From contig JACDQM010000188.1 of assembly GCA_015657635.1 (NCBI GenBank), positions 18,951 to 82,950 on the forward strand: DNA of 64,000 nt. Reading direction: 5' to 3'. Numbering within the stretch: the first letter of the stretch is position 1; each line of letters starts with the position of its first letter. The stretch is from Roseateles sp. Its GTDB lineage: Bacteria > Pseudomonadota > Gammaproteobacteria > Burkholderiales > Burkholderiaceae_C. The notes below the pieces were generated by a model. The model saw only the letters and a list, made by a program, of their open reading frames with translations, was not told the origin of the DNA and searched no databases. The translations under genes were made by a program, and so were the position numbers. Below are positions 43,864 to 53,431 of the stretch, piece by piece.

Positions 43864-45723
43864 TCAGTCTTCCAGCTGCGACAGGTCGCGCACCGCGCCC
43901 TTGTCGGCCGACATCACCAGCTTGGCATAGGCCTTCAGCGCGGCCGAGACCTTGCGCGGGCGCGGCAGCGCCGGCTTCCAGCCCTTGGCATCCTGCTCGG
44001 CGCGGCGACGCGCCAACTCTTCGTCGGACACCAGCACATCGATGCTGCGGTTCGGGATGTCGATGCGGACGCGGTCGCCGTTCTTCACCAGGCCAATTGC
44101 GCCGCCAGCTGCCGCCTCGGGCGAGCAATGGCCGATCGACAGGCCCGAGGTGCCGCCCGAGAAGCGGCCGTCGGTCAGCAACGCGCAGGCCTTGCCCAGG
44201 CCCTTGCTCTTGATGTAGCTGGTCGGGTAGAGCATCTCCTGCATGCCGGGGCCGCCCTTGGGGCCTTCGTAGCGCACGACCACCACATCGCCGGCCTTGA
44301 CCTTGTCGTCCAGGATGTTGGCCACCGCCTCGTCCTGGCTCTCGACCACATGGGCCGGGCCTTCGAACACCAGCAGCGCATCATCCACGCCGGCGGTCTT
44401 CACCACGCAGCCGTCCAGGGCGATATTGCCGTACAGCACGGCCAGGCCGCCCTCCTGCGAAAACGCGTGCGCGCTTGAACGGATGCACCCTTCGGCGCGA
44501 TCGGTGTCCAGGCTGGGCCAGCGGCTGTTCTGGCTGAAGGCCACCTGGGTCGGAATGCCGCCCGGGCCGGCTTTGTAGAAGGTCTGGACCGCTTCGCTGG
44601 GTGCGCGGGCGATATCCCACTGGTCCAGCGCGTCCTTCATGGTCTTGCTGTGCACGGTGGGGACATCGGTGTGCAGCTTGCCAGCGCGGTCCAGCTCACC
44701 CAGGATGGCCATGATGCCGCCGGCGCGGTGCACGTCCTCGATGTGGTACTTGTCAGTATTGGGCGCCACCTTGCACAGCTGCGGCACCACGCGCGAGACC
44801 CGGTCGATGTCCTTCATCGTGAAGTCGATCTCGGCCTCTTGCGCGATTGCCAGCAGGTGCAGGATGGTGTTGGTGGAACCGCCCATCGCGATGTCCAGCG
44901 TGATCGCGTTCTCGAAGGCCTTCAGCCCCATCGAGCGCGGCAGCACGGTCTCGTCGTCCTGCTCGTAGTAGCGCTTGCACAGCTCGACGGCCAGGTGGCC
45001 AGCGCGCTTGAACAGCTGCTCGCGGTCGCCATGGGTGGCCAGCACCGTGCCATTGCCGGGCAGGGACAGCCCCAGCGCCTCGGTCAGGCAGTTCATCGAG
45101 TTGGCGGTGAACATGCCCGAGCAGCTGCCGCAGGTGGGGCAGGCCGAGCGCTCGATCTCGGCCAGGTCGGCATCGCTGACCTTGCTGTCGGCGGCCATCA
45201 CCATCGCATCGACCAGGTCGAGCTTCTTGATCTGCACGGTCTGCGTGCCTGGCACGGCCAGGCGCACCTTGCCGGCTTCCATCGGGCCGCCGGAGACGAA
45301 CACCACCGGAATGTTCAGCCGCATCGCGGCCATCAGCATGCCCGGGGTGATCTTGTCGCAGTTGGAGATGCACACCATCGCATCGGCGCAATGGGCGTTG
45401 ACCATGTACTCGACCGAGTCGGCAATCACATCACGGCTGGGCAGCGAATACAGCATGCCGTCATGGCCCATCGCAATGCCGTCGTCCACGGCAATGGTGT
45501 TGAATTCCTTGGCCACGCCACCAGCCGCCTCGATCTCGCGCGCCACCAGCTGGCCCAGATCCTTCAGGTGCACATGGCCAGGCACGAACTGGGTGAAGGA
45601 ATTGACGACCGCAATGATGGGCTTGCTGAAGTCTTCGTCCTTCATGCCCGTGGCGCGCCAAAGCGCGCGGGCGCCGGCCATGTTTCGTCCGGCGGTGGTG
45701 GTCTTGGAACGGTATGCAGGCAT
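43864..45723 (-). CDS. ilvD: Dihydroxy-acid dehydratase (IlvD)
   Basis: Iron-sulfur enzyme of branched-chain amino acid biosynthesis that dehydrates 2,3-dihydroxy-3-methyl acids to 2-oxo acids. The 619-residue length and the order of motifs are canonical. [12 protein letters not shown] contains a cluster Cys, and [19 protein letters not shown] contains the others. [30 protein letters not shown] and the C-terminal [21 protein letters not shown] bind substrate and magnesium. The ATG begins [18 protein letters not shown], as in all IlvD proteins. It converges on the small secreted protein gene. No other ilv gene is in the window. Confidence 0.98.
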   Translation of the reverse strand: MPAYRSKTTTAGRNMAGARALWRATGMKDEDFSKPIIAVVNSFTQFVPGHVHLKDLGQLVAREIEAAGGVAKEFNTIAVDDGIAMGHDGMLYSLPSRDVIADSVEYMVNAHCADAMVCISNCDKITPGMLMAAMRLNIPVVFVSGGPMEAGKVRLAVPGTQTVQIKKLDLVDAMVMAADSKVSDADLAEIERSACPTCGSCSGMFTANSMNCLTEALGLSLPGNGTVLATHGDREQLFKRAGHLAVELCKRYYEQDDETVLPRSMGLKAFENAITLDIAMGGSTNTILHLLAIAQEAEIDFTMKDIDRVSRVVPQLCKVAPNTDKYHIEDVHRAGGIMAILGELDRAGKLHTDVPTVHSKTMKDALDQWDIARAPSEAVQTFYKAGPGGIPTQVAFSQNSRWPSLDTDRAEGCIRSSAHAFSQEGGLAVLYGNIALDGCVVKTAGVDDALLVFEGPAHVVESQDEAVANILDDKVKAGDVVVVRYEGPKGGPGMQEMLYPTSYIKSKGLGKACALLTDGRFSGGTSGLSIGHCSPEAAAGGAIGLVKNGDRVRIDIPNRSIDVLVSDEELARRRAEQDAKGWKPALPRPRKVSAALKAYAKLVMSADKGAVRDLSQLED

Positions 45724-46029
45724 GGAGGGGACCCGTGGCGTTGATGTGGAGGAAAGGCTGCTGACGGCGCGGCTGAGCCCGCCGTGATCTGCCCGATTTT
45801 CACTCAGCTTGCAATCACCCCATCCGGCAGGCTGAATGCCCGTCTCGGCGAACGCCTTGCGCGACCAAAACCCGACACGCCAGCCTGCCTGTCACCAACT
45901 TCGGGCGAAAGCCGCCCATTCCGTCGCGTGGCTGTTGGATTGGCACCGAAACAGCTGCCATTTGCCTCAAGTGCGGTGCTGCTTATCCGATGTAGAGTCA
46001 TTCGCTAACTCTGGCCCTGCCCAGCCCCC
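45724..46029. promoter_or_regulatory. 306-bp divergent intergenic region between ilvD and HD-GYP-like gene
   Basis: Holds the promoters of ilvD (minus) and the HD-domain gene (plus). I see no leader peptide rich in branched-chain codons, no riboswitch and no clear hairpin. No convincing -35/-10 pair stands out on either strand. Confidence 0.35.
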
Positions 46030-47166
46030 ATGCGTTTCTGCTCCCTGTCGTCCGTCAAGAGTCGCATCGTGCTCGGCCAGCCGCTGCCTTTTAGCGTGCG
46101 CGATTCGAGCCGGCTGCTGCTGCTGGCGCGCGGCCAGGTCATCGTCGACGATGCGCAACTGGACGAGCTGTTCCAGCGCGGGGCGCTGGTCGAGATCGAG
46201 GAACTGGCCGGATCGGTACAGCAGCCGACACGGCGCGAAAGCCCGGAGCAGCGCCTGGCCCGCCTGCCCTCGGACTGGCTGCGCACCAGCCACGACGTGC
46301 GCCAGGCGCTGAGCGCACCTGCGCCCCAGATGGCGGCGGCCATCCACAGCACGACCGACTTGCTGCTGTCCTTGATCGACCTCGCCCCCGATGTGGCGCT
46401 GTCGCAGGTGGTGCGCCAGCCCGAGTCCGGCGACGGCCATTACGGCGTCAACCATTCCATCCATGCCGCCACGGCCTGCCATGCGGCCGCACGCTATCTC
46501 GGCTGGTCGCCCGCCGACCAGCGCCGCGCCTTCCAGGCCGCCCTGACGATGAACGTGGCGATGGTCGACCTGCAGGCGCGGCTGTCCAGCCAGGTTTCCC
46601 CACTGACGACCAAGCAGCGCGAAGCCATCAACGAACACCCGACCCGCGGCGTGGAGATGCTGCGTGAAGCAGGCATCACCGACGAGCTCTGGCTCGAAGC
46701 CGTGCTGACGCACCATGAGCTGCCGGATGGCTCGGGCTATCCCAATGGCTCACGCGAGGTCGGCGAACTGGCCGAGATGCTGCGCTTTGCCGATGTCTAC
46801 ACCGCGCGGTTGAGCGCGCGGGCCAACCGCCCCGCGATGAGCGCCCAGCAAGCCGGCCGCGAGTTGCATCAGATGGCGGACTCCAGCCCGCTGGCCGCCG
46901 CGCTGATCAAGGCCTTCGGCATCTTCCCGCCCGGCAGCCTGGTGCGCCTGGCCTCGGGCGAGCTCGGCCTGGTGGTGCGCAACGGCGACAGAGCCCACCG
47001 CCCAATGGTGGCCACGCTCACCAACGCCTCAGGCGAGCCGCGCCTGACGCCGCTGATGCGCGACAGCGCCCGCGACGAGCACGCGGTGGTGGCGCTGCTA
47101 TCGGCGCAGTCGATGCCGATGCGGCTGACCGACGAGCGGGTGGCCAGCCTGATCGGCGGGCGCTGA
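46030..47166 (+). CDS. Degenerate HD-GYP-like domain protein
   Basis: A 378-residue protein whose middle part follows the HD-GYP fold of cyclic di-GMP phosphodiesterases: NHSIHAATACHAA (first His), EHPTRGVEML, then HHELPDGSGYP with an intact GYP motif, and FADVYTARLSAR. The central HD motif, normally HDIGK, is replaced by NVAMVDLQ, so two metal ligands are lost. Hydrolysis is therefore doubtful, and it may be a binding or regulatory protein. The N-terminus (LARGQVIVDDAQLDELFQRGALV) is the small domain common to this group. The start has no visible ribosome binding site. Confidence 0.8.
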   Translation: MRFCSLSSVKSRIVLGQPLPFSVRDSSRLLLLARGQVIVDDAQLDELFQRGALVEIEELAGSVQQPTRRESPEQRLARLPSDWLRTSHDVRQALSAPAPQMAAAIHSTTDLLLSLIDLAPDVALSQVVRQPESGDGHYGVNHSIHAATACHAAARYLGWSPADQRRAFQAALTMNVAMVDLQARLSSQVSPLTTKQREAINEHPTRGVEMLREAGITDELWLEAVLTHHELPDGSGYPNGSREVGELAEMLRFADVYTARLSARANRPAMSAQQAGRELHQMADSSPLAAALIKAFGIFPPGSLVRLASGELGLVVRNGDRAHRPMVATLTNASGEPRLTPLMRDSARDEHAVVALLSAQSMPMRLTDERVASLIGGR

Positions 47167-47393
47167 AGCCGCACCCGAGCGCCTCAGCTGCCTGGCCCCC
47201 GCCAGAACTCATCCGCCGGCAAGATCAGGCACGGTGACTTGACCTCGCGCGCGCTGTAGATCAGGAAGCCAAGTGGGCCGTGACGGAGGCACAGAAGCGC
47301 AAGGACCTTGCGCTGCCAATGGCAGAGGGGCCTGTGGCAAGCCTTGCCGCCGACAGACCCGTCGGCTGCCCAGCTGAGCATCGCCAGCAGCGT

Positions 47394-49574
47394 TCAGCGG
47401 CGCAGGTTGACCCAGAGGCTGTTGCGCACGGTGCTGTTGGCCACGTCGTTCTGCGCCCAGGCGCAGACAGCTGCACCTGCCGCGTTCATGGCGCAGGGCA
47501 CGCCAGCCTTGACCTCGCCGGCGCCTGTCTCCAACAGCGCCTGCGCACTCCACACGCCACCCGCCGGCAATTCGCGCACGTAGAGGTTCTGCGTCGCGTC
47601 GGTGGGGTTGGGCCACTGCGTCGGGGCGCGGTACACCAGCAGGGCGCGACCGTCGCGGTCGATGCCCAGGAAGTGGCCGGCGCCGTAGCTGTTGACCTGG
47701 CTGGGGGCGCCGAGCCCGCCAGCCGCCGTGACACTCAGTGCCTTGACGGCAAAGATGCCCGAGGTCCAGGCCAACACTGCGCGGCCGTCAGACGCCATGG
47801 CCAGCCGGATGCGTGCGTTGAAGGTGCTGTCCACTTGGCCGGCATCGATCTCGGTCGCCGAGCCCCAGCTGTTGCTGGCCGCGCTGAAGCGGTTCACGAA
47901 CAGCGAGTTGGCCTGGTGCCAGGCCGCCATGGCGTTGCCGTTCGCGTCCATGACCACGCGGGGCGCGCTGTCGCGAACCGGCGTGACCAGCTCTTCGATG
48001 CGCACTGGCGTCTGCCAGCCGCCGCCGCTGAAGCGCGCGGCCTTCATGCTGTCGTTCGCATCGCCCGGATTGCGCTCACGCCAGACGGCCATCATCGTGC
48101 CACCGCTGCTCAGCGCCAGATAGGGGCTGCGCGTGGTCTCACTGGTTTGGCTGATGTTGGTCCAGGCGGCCCACTGGCTGCTGCCGGCCGCCAGCCGGCT
48201 GTAAAGCACATTGCCGCCGACGCCCAGCAGGTGCACCTGGCCACTGGCGTCGGTCTTCGCGTCGCCGAGCGTGCCGCCGCTGCTGTTGGCTGGCAGGAAG
48301 GCCGTGGCCGACCAGCCCGCGGCCGCGCTGAAGCGCCGCGTCTCGAAGTTGTGGCGGATCCAGGTGGCGTTGCCGGCATCGTCCATCAGCAGCACACCGG
48401 TAACGAGGTCCACCGAGCTGCTGGAGGTGCTCAGGCCAGGCACGACCACTGGCGCCTGCCAGCCCAGGTCGGCCACATAGCGGCGCGAGAACACCTTGCG
48501 CGTGCTGCCGCCTGGCGTGCCGTCCGACTGCTCCCACAGCACCAGTGCATTGCCGGCGCCGTCGATGGCCGTCAAGGCGAGCGTGTCTGCGAAGGTGTTG
48601 GTATCGGCGACGTTGAAGTCGTTGCTGTTCTCCAGCAGCGCGGCCGCGCCCCAGGCACGCACCGGTGCACTGGCCGCGACGAACTGCGCACTGACCTGGC
48701 GTGCCTCGCTCATGCCGACCGTGCAGCTGCCGGCGCTGCCACTGCAGGCACCGCCCCAAGCCTGCAGCACCTGCCCCTGGGCCGGCACGGCGCTCAGCAC
48801 CACCTGGGCGCCGGGCGCAAAGCTGGCACTGCAGTTGCCGCTGTTGCCACCGCTGCAGCTGAGGCCCACCGGCTGCGAGTTCACCGTGCCCTGGCCGCTG
48901 ACCGTCAGCGACAAGGCCAGATTGGCCGTCTGCGCGACGAAGCTCACGCTGACCGTGCGTGCCTCGCTCAGGGTCAGCGTGCAGCGGTTGCCGCTGGTGC
49001 CGGCGCAGGCACCGCCCCAGGACTCCAGCCGCTGGCCCTGCTCGGGCGTCGCCGTCAGCACCACTTGGGTGCCGGCATCAAGCTCCAGAGTGCAGGTGCG
49101 GCCGCACGAGATGCCCGCAGGCTGCGAGGTGACCGTACCGAGCCCGCTGGTGCTGACGGTCACTTTGTGACGCGTGGTCAGCACGGGCACGAAACTGGCC
49201 GTCACCTGGCGCGCCTCCTTCATGCCCACGGTGCAAGTGGCGGCACTGCCGCTGCACGCACCGCCCCAGGCCTGCAATGCATGGCCGGCGGCTGGCGCGG
49301 CGGTGAGCGTGATGTCGGTGTTGGTGGGGATGTTGGTGCTGCAGGCTGTACCGCCATTGCCGCACTGGATGGTGCCCGAGGCACTGGTGACCGCCCCGCT
49401 GCCGCTCACGCTGACCGACAGGGGCTGCGTGACGGGGTCGGGCCCTGCGCTGTCCTTGCCGCCGCCACCACCGCAGGCGGCGAGCGAAGCCAAGAGCCCC
49501 AGCAGTGTGGCGGCCAGCCCATGGCGGAGCAGTGATCGAGAGTGGGTTTTGGGAAGAGGATGGGGTGGATGCAT
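47394..49574 (-). CDS. Outer-envelope lipoprotein with three InlB-type repeats and propeller-like C-terminus
   Basis: A 726-residue exported protein with a lipobox (LASLAAC) followed by GGGGG, the pattern of many surface lipoproteins. Three repeats of about 75 residues follow, each with G-x-V-x-S, a Cys pair and a WGGAC motif (approximately 49420-49190, 49160-48930 and 48905-48690). They match the bacterial repeat family related to InlB B-repeats. The last about 400 residues hold recurring D-x-x-G-x-x-x-x-x-W units (DANGNAMAAWH, SDGRAVLAWTS), suggesting a beta-propeller. Its role is unknown; adhesion or ligand binding is possible. The start at 49574 lacks a clear ribosome binding site. A LysR gene is divergent. 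Confidence 0.8.
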   Translation of the reverse strand: MHPPHPLPKTHSRSLLRHGLAATLLGLLASLAACGGGGGKDSAGPDPVTQPLSVSVSGSGAVTSASGTIQCGNGGTACSTNIPTNTDITLTAAPAAGHALQAWGGACSGSAATCTVGMKEARQVTASFVPVLTTRHKVTVSTSGLGTVTSQPAGISCGRTCTLELDAGTQVVLTATPEQGQRLESWGGACAGTSGNRCTLTLSEARTVSVSFVAQTANLALSLTVSGQGTVNSQPVGLSCSGGNSGNCSASFAPGAQVVLSAVPAQGQVLQAWGGACSGSAGSCTVGMSEARQVSAQFVAASAPVRAWGAAALLENSNDFNVADTNTFADTLALTAIDGAGNALVLWEQSDGTPGGSTRKVFSRRYVADLGWQAPVVVPGLSTSSSSVDLVTGVLLMDDAGNATWIRHNFETRRFSAAAGWSATAFLPANSSGGTLGDAKTDASGQVHLLGVGGNVLYSRLAAGSSQWAAWTNISQTSETTRSPYLALSSGGTMMAVWRERNPGDANDSMKAARFSGGGWQTPVRIEELVTPVRDSAPRVVMDANGNAMAAWHQANSLFVNRFSAASNSWGSATEIDAGQVDSTFNARIRLAMASDGRAVLAWTSGIFAVKALSVTAAGGLGAPSQVNSYGAGHFLGIDRDGRALLVYRAPTQWPNPTDATQNLYVRELPAGGVWSAQALLETGAGEVKAGVPCAMNAAGAAVCAWAQNDVANSTVRNSLWVNLRR

Positions 49575-49681
49575 GGTGGCAATCGGCGACGAGGTTGAAC
49601 AAGACGGCTGGCGCCGGCACAAGCCCGGCCCCTTGCTGATTCCGATGCTATCCATGTAAGAATGAACACATTGACCTTGTT

Positions 49682-49709
49682 TTTGAATCTTTCAAATACG
49701 TTTTCGTAT
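49682..49709. promoter_or_regulatory. Overlapping inverted repeats in the LysR/lipoprotein divergent region
   Basis: TTTGAA-TCT-TTCAAA at 49682-49696 and ATACG-TTTT-CGTAT at 49696-49709 lie immediately before, and partly over, the LysR start codon in an AT-rich patch that stands out from the surroundings. They are good candidates for an autoregulatory operator. Confidence 0.5.
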
Positions 49710-50598
49710 GGATCAAATCGACTGGAATCAGCTTCGCGCCTTTCTTCATGCCGCCGACGCCGGTTCGATGTCGGCCGCAGCGCGGCAGCTTGGCCTGTCG
49801 CAACCGACACTGAGTCGGCAGGTCGCCGCCATCGAACAGCACCTGGGTGTGGCCCTGTTCGAGCGCATCGGCCGGTCCCTGCAGCCCACCGCGACCGGCC
49901 TGGCGCTGCTGGAGTACGCACGCAGCATGGGGGCTGCGGCGGAGGAGCTGAGTCTTGCCGCCAACGGCCACTCCAAGGCCATCGATGGCGTGGTCAGCAT
50001 CTCGGCCAGCGACATGGTGGCGGCCTGGCTGCTGCCCCCGCTGCTGCGCCCCTTGCTGGAGCAGGCGCCCGGACTGCGGATCGAGATCGTCACCACCAAC
50101 GAGCTGTCCGACTTGCGCCGACGCGAAGCCGACATTGCCGTGCGCCATGTGCGGCCGAGCGAGCCGGAGCTGATTGGCCGCCTGCTGCGCGAAACCACCG
50201 CGAGCTTCTATGCCTCGCGGGACTGGGTGCGCCGCAACGGCCATCCACGCGCAGCCGTTGAGGCCAAGACGGCTCGCTTCATCGGGGCCGACCGCCAGGA
50301 TCGCTACCTCGGCTATCTGCAAGCCCATGGCCTGCCGCTCACTGATCAGGCCTTCAGCTGCTACGCCGAGAATTCCTGCACTGGCTGGGCCATGGTGCGC
50401 CAGGGCCTGGGCATAGGCGCCATGATGGACGAGATTGCCAGCCAATGCCCCGATGTGGTCCGCGTGCTCGACGACGTTCCCCCGGTTCAGTTCCCGATCT
50501 GGCTGGTCACCCACCGCGAACTGCGCACGTCCCGCCGCATCCGAATGGTGTTCGACCTGCTGGCCGAGAGCCTCAGCGGGCCCGCCACACCGGGTTAG
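49708..50598 (+). CDS. LysR-family transcriptional regulator
   Basis: A 296-residue regulator. The winged helix-turn-helix is canonical (WNQLRAFLHAADAGSMSAAARQLGLSQPTLSRQVAAIEQHLG, residues 6-47), followed by the effector domain (VSISASDMVAAWLLPPLL onward). The domain wording (IEIVTTNELSDLRRREADIAVRH) resembles the subgroup that regulates adjacent single genes. Divergence from the repeat lipoprotein gene suggests that this is its target (inference). The ATG at 49708 overlaps a palindrome that may be its own operator. Confidence 0.93.
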   Translation: MDQIDWNQLRAFLHAADAGSMSAAARQLGLSQPTLSRQVAAIEQHLGVALFERIGRSLQPTATGLALLEYARSMGAAAEELSLAANGHSKAIDGVVSISASDMVAAWLLPPLLRPLLEQAPGLRIEIVTTNELSDLRRREADIAVRHVRPSEPELIGRLLRETTASFYASRDWVRRNGHPRAAVEAKTARFIGADRQDRYLGYLQAHGLPLTDQAFSCYAENSCTGWAMVRQGLGIGAMMDEIASQCPDVVRVLDDVPPVQFPIWLVTHRELRTSRRIRMVFDLLAESLSGPATPG

Positions 50599-50738
50599 CC
50601 CAGCGGTGGCGCCGCCCGCGCCATCTTGGACAATAGCGAGCTTGTCGCAGCGGCTGCTGATGCGTCTGATGACGCCAGCGCTTGCCGTTTGGGCCGTCTG
50701 CTGCGACACGCGCTCACTCCATTTCCCAAGTGCCCCCC

Positions 50739-52394
50739 ATGCTGCAAACACACCAAGCCCTCTCCAAGACCGCCGCCGCCATCGGCCCCGTCGTGTTGAT
50801 CGTCATGGATGGCTACGGCCTCTCCAAGACCGGCGTGGGCAGCGCCATTGCAGCCGCCAACAAGCCGACGCTGGACCGCCTGTTCGCCCAGTACCCGAAC
50901 ATTCAGCTGCGCGCCCACGGCACCGCCGTCGGCATGCCTTCGGACGAGGACATGGGCAACTCCGAGGTGGGCCACAACGCGCTGGGCGCCGGGCAGGTCT
51001 ATGCCCAGGGCGCGGCGCTGGTGGCCAACTCCATTGCGGCGGGCGAGCTCTGGCAGGGCCAGGCCTGGCAAGAGATCGTTGCGTCGGCCAAGGCCGGCAA
51101 CGGCCGCATCCATTTCATCGGCCTGCTGTCCGATGGCAATGTGCACAGCCATATCGACCACCTCAAGGCCATGGTGCTGCGTGCCAAGCAGGAGGGCGTC
51201 AACTCGGTGCGCGTGCATGCACTGATCGACGGCCGCGATGTGCCCGAGACCAGTGCGCTGGACTATGTCGTGCCCTTCGAGGCCTTGCTGGCGGAGCTGA
51301 GCGTCGATGGCTTCGATGCGCGCATCGCCTCCGGCGGCGGTCGCCAGAACATCACGATGGACCGCTATGACGCCAACTGGCCGATGGTGGAAAAAGGCTG
51401 GAAGACCCATGTGCTGGGCCAGGGCCAGCAGTTCGCCAATGCCACCGCCGCCATCCAGGGCCTGCGTGAACAGCACCCGGGCGTGATCGATCAAGACCTG
51501 CCGGAATTCGTGATCGCAGAGCAGGGCCAGCCCATCGGCACGATCGAAGACGGTGATGCCGTCGTGCTGTTCAACTTCCGTGGCGACCGCGCCCTTGAGC
51601 TCACCCGCGCCTTCGAAGAGGGCGCCGGCTTCGACAAGTTCGACCGCCAGCGCACGCCCAAGGTCACCTTCGCCGGCATGCTGCAGTACGACGGCGACCT
51701 GAAGCTGCCGGCGCGCTTTCTGGTGGCGCCGCCCGCGATCAAGAACACCTCGGGCGAATGGTTCAGCAAGATGGGCATCACCCAGTTCGCCTGCTCGGAA
51801 ACCCAGAAGTTCGGCCATGTGACCTACTTCTGGAACGGCAACCGCTCAGGCAAGTTTGACGGCGAGACTTACCTCGAAGTGCCCAGCGATGTGGTGCCCT
51901 ATGAGGAGCGCCCCTGGATGAAGGCCGCCGAGATCACCGACGCGATGATCGCGGCGCTGCAGAGCGGCAAGTTCAAGGTGCTGCGCTGCAATTTCGCCAA
52001 CGGCGACATGGTCGGCCACACCGGCAACTTCCGCGCCGCGACGATGGCGGTGGAGGCGGTGGACCTGGCCCTGGGCCGCCTGCTGAAGGCGGTAGACGCG
52101 GCCGGCGGCGTGGCGCTGATCACCGCCGACCACGGCAATGCCGATGAGATGTATGAGCTGGACAAGAAGACCCAGCAGCCCTCGCAGAACAAGGACGGCA
52201 GCTTCAAGGCCAAGACCGCCCACACGCTCAACCCGGTGCCGCTGATCCTGTATCAGAACATCCCGGGCCTGACGCTGGGCCTGCAGCAGACGCCCAAGGC
52301 CGGCCTGTCCAATATCGCGGCCACCACCGCCAACCTGCTGGGCTTCGACAAGCACCCGGCCTGGGATGAGAGCCTGCTGAGCGTCGGTCAGTGA
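50739..52394 (+). CDS. gpmI: 2,3-bisphosphoglycerate-independent phosphoglycerate mutase
   Basis: Manganese-dependent glycolytic enzyme interconverting 3- and 2-phosphoglycerate, 551 residues. The N-terminal phosphatase half opens with VVLIVMDGYGLS (metal Asp) and has the phospho-acceptor Ser in DMGNSEVGHNALGAG. The transferase insert includes HALIDGRDVPETSALDY and VLFNFRGDRALELTRA. The C-terminal metal sites are FANGDMVGHTGNFRAA and LITADHGNADEM. The ATG at 50739 begins the homologous N-terminus; the frame is open upstream. It is monocistronic, with the xthA gene converging. Confidence 0.97.
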   Translation: MLQTHQALSKTAAAIGPVVLIVMDGYGLSKTGVGSAIAAANKPTLDRLFAQYPNIQLRAHGTAVGMPSDEDMGNSEVGHNALGAGQVYAQGAALVANSIAAGELWQGQAWQEIVASAKAGNGRIHFIGLLSDGNVHSHIDHLKAMVLRAKQEGVNSVRVHALIDGRDVPETSALDYVVPFEALLAELSVDGFDARIASGGGRQNITMDRYDANWPMVEKGWKTHVLGQGQQFANATAAIQGLREQHPGVIDQDLPEFVIAEQGQPIGTIEDGDAVVLFNFRGDRALELTRAFEEGAGFDKFDRQRTPKVTFAGMLQYDGDLKLPARFLVAPPAIKNTSGEWFSKMGITQFACSETQKFGHVTYFWNGNRSGKFDGETYLEVPSDVVPYEERPWMKAAEITDAMIAALQSGKFKVLRCNFANGDMVGHTGNFRAATMAVEAVDLALGRLLKAVDAAGGVALITADHGNADEMYELDKKTQQPSQNKDGSFKAKTAHTLNPVPLILYQNIPGLTLGLQQTPKAGLSNIAATTANLLGFDKHPAWDESLLSVGQ

Positions 52395-52422
52395 AGGCCG
52401 CCGCCCAGGTGGCGGTGCGCCC

Positions 52423-53217
52423 TCAAATCTTGAAGTCGTAATCCACCGTCAGCGGCGCATGGTCGCTGAACTTCTGTGCCTTGTAGATGGAAGCGCTGCT
52501 GGCCAGCGCGGCCAGCTTGGGCGTGGCGAAGTGATAGTCGAGGCGCCAGCCCACGTTCTTGGCATAGGCCTGGCCGCGGTTGCTCCACCATGTGTAGCAC
52601 TCGTCCGTCGTGTCGGGGTGCAGCTGGCGGTAGACATCCACCAGGCCGCCCTGGTCGGTGCCGAACAGCTGGTCCAGCCAGGCGCGCTCTTCGGGCAGGA
52701 AGCCTGAGTTCTTCAGGTTGCCCTTCCAGTTCTTCAGGTCGGCTTCCTTGTGGGCAATGTTGACGTCGGCCACCAGGATGAACTCGCGCTCGGCCTTCAG
52801 CGCCATCAGGTGCGGGAACATCGCGTCCAGAAAGCGGTACTTGGCCTCCTGGCGCTCCGGGCCGCTGCTGCCGCTGGGAAAGTAGCAGCTGATCAGGCTG
52901 AGCTTGCGGCCCGGCTTGTCGAAGCGCTTCTCGATGTAGCGGCCCTCGTCGTCGAATTCCTGCACGCCGATGCCGGTGATGATGTCGCTGGGCGTCTCGC
53001 GGGTGTAGAGCCCCACGCCCGAATAGCCCTTCTTCTGGGCGTAGTGGAAATGGCCCTTCAGGTCGCCCGGGCTGCAGAACACGCCGTCCACATGCTCGTC
53101 CTGTGCCTTGACCTCCTGCACGCCAACGGCATCGGCGCCCTGCGCCGGCAGCCAGTCGAAGAAGCCCTTGGTGGCGGCGGAGCGGATGCCGTTGAGGTTG
53201 GCGGTGATGAATCGCAT
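52423..53217 (-). CDS. xthA: Exodeoxyribonuclease III
   Basis: Base-excision repair nuclease with AP-endonuclease and 3'-5' exonuclease activity, 264 residues. The endonuclease/exonuclease/phosphatase fold shows MRFITANLNGIRSA at the start, the metal Glu in GVQEVKAQDEH, VADVNIAHKEADLKNWKGN with catalytic Asp and Asn, and the C-terminal WRLDYHFAT and FSDHAPL with catalytic Asp and His. The start at MRFITANLNG is fixed by homology. It converges on gpmI. A CCGCC-N5-GGCGG hairpin at 52401-52415 lies between the two stops. Confidence 0.95.
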   Translation of the reverse strand: MRFITANLNGIRSAATKGFFDWLPAQGADAVGVQEVKAQDEHVDGVFCSPGDLKGHFHYAQKKGYSGVGLYTRETPSDIITGIGVQEFDDEGRYIEKRFDKPGRKLSLISCYFPSGSSGPERQEAKYRFLDAMFPHLMALKAEREFILVADVNIAHKEADLKNWKGNLKNSGFLPEERAWLDQLFGTDQGGLVDVYRQLHPDTTDECYTWWSNRGQAYAKNVGWRLDYHFATPKLAALASSASIYKAQKFSDHAPLTVDYDFKI

Positions 53218-53374
53218 GGTGCTGGTTTCAGGAGGTTCGCAGGGCGGGGCCGCAGTATCGCAGCGCTGCCGAAACCGCAAGTGCGAGACGCGCCAGGGCA
53301 ACAAACCCGTCGCCGCATCCGGACTAGGGCTGGCAGTCGGGCACGTCAATTGCTAGATTGTCGAACCCAGGCGA

Positions 53375-53386
53375 GCAAACGTTTGC
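53375..53386. promoter_or_regulatory. LacI-type operator palindrome upstream of TonB-dependent receptor
   Basis: GCAAACGTTTGC is a perfect 12-bp palindrome with the central CG and AAACGTTT core that characterise LacI/GalR-family operators. It lies 45 bp before the receptor start codon, within the 214-bp divergent region shared with xthA. This suggests control of the receptor by a LacI-family repressor encoded elsewhere. Confidence 0.55.
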
Positions 53387-53431
53387 CGCCTGTTTGCAGT
53401 CACTTTTGCGCCTCATCCCAGGAGCCGTTCC

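Noticed and set aside
47167..47393. Minus-strand 65-codon frame between the HD-GYP-like gene and the lipoprotein gene
   Set aside because: No recognisable domain, no ribosome binding site and Cys/Leu/Arg-rich composition; it overlaps the lipoprotein gene end in another frame.
47280..49535. Plus-strand open frame of 751 residues opposite the repeat lipoprotein
   Set aside because: It is low-complexity Ala/Gly/Arg/His with no domain. The minus frame has a lipobox and repeated Cys motifs.
52401..52415. CCGCC-N5-GGCGG hairpin between gpmI and xthA
   Set aside because: A 5-bp stem without T-tract in very GC-rich DNA is weak evidence for a terminator.
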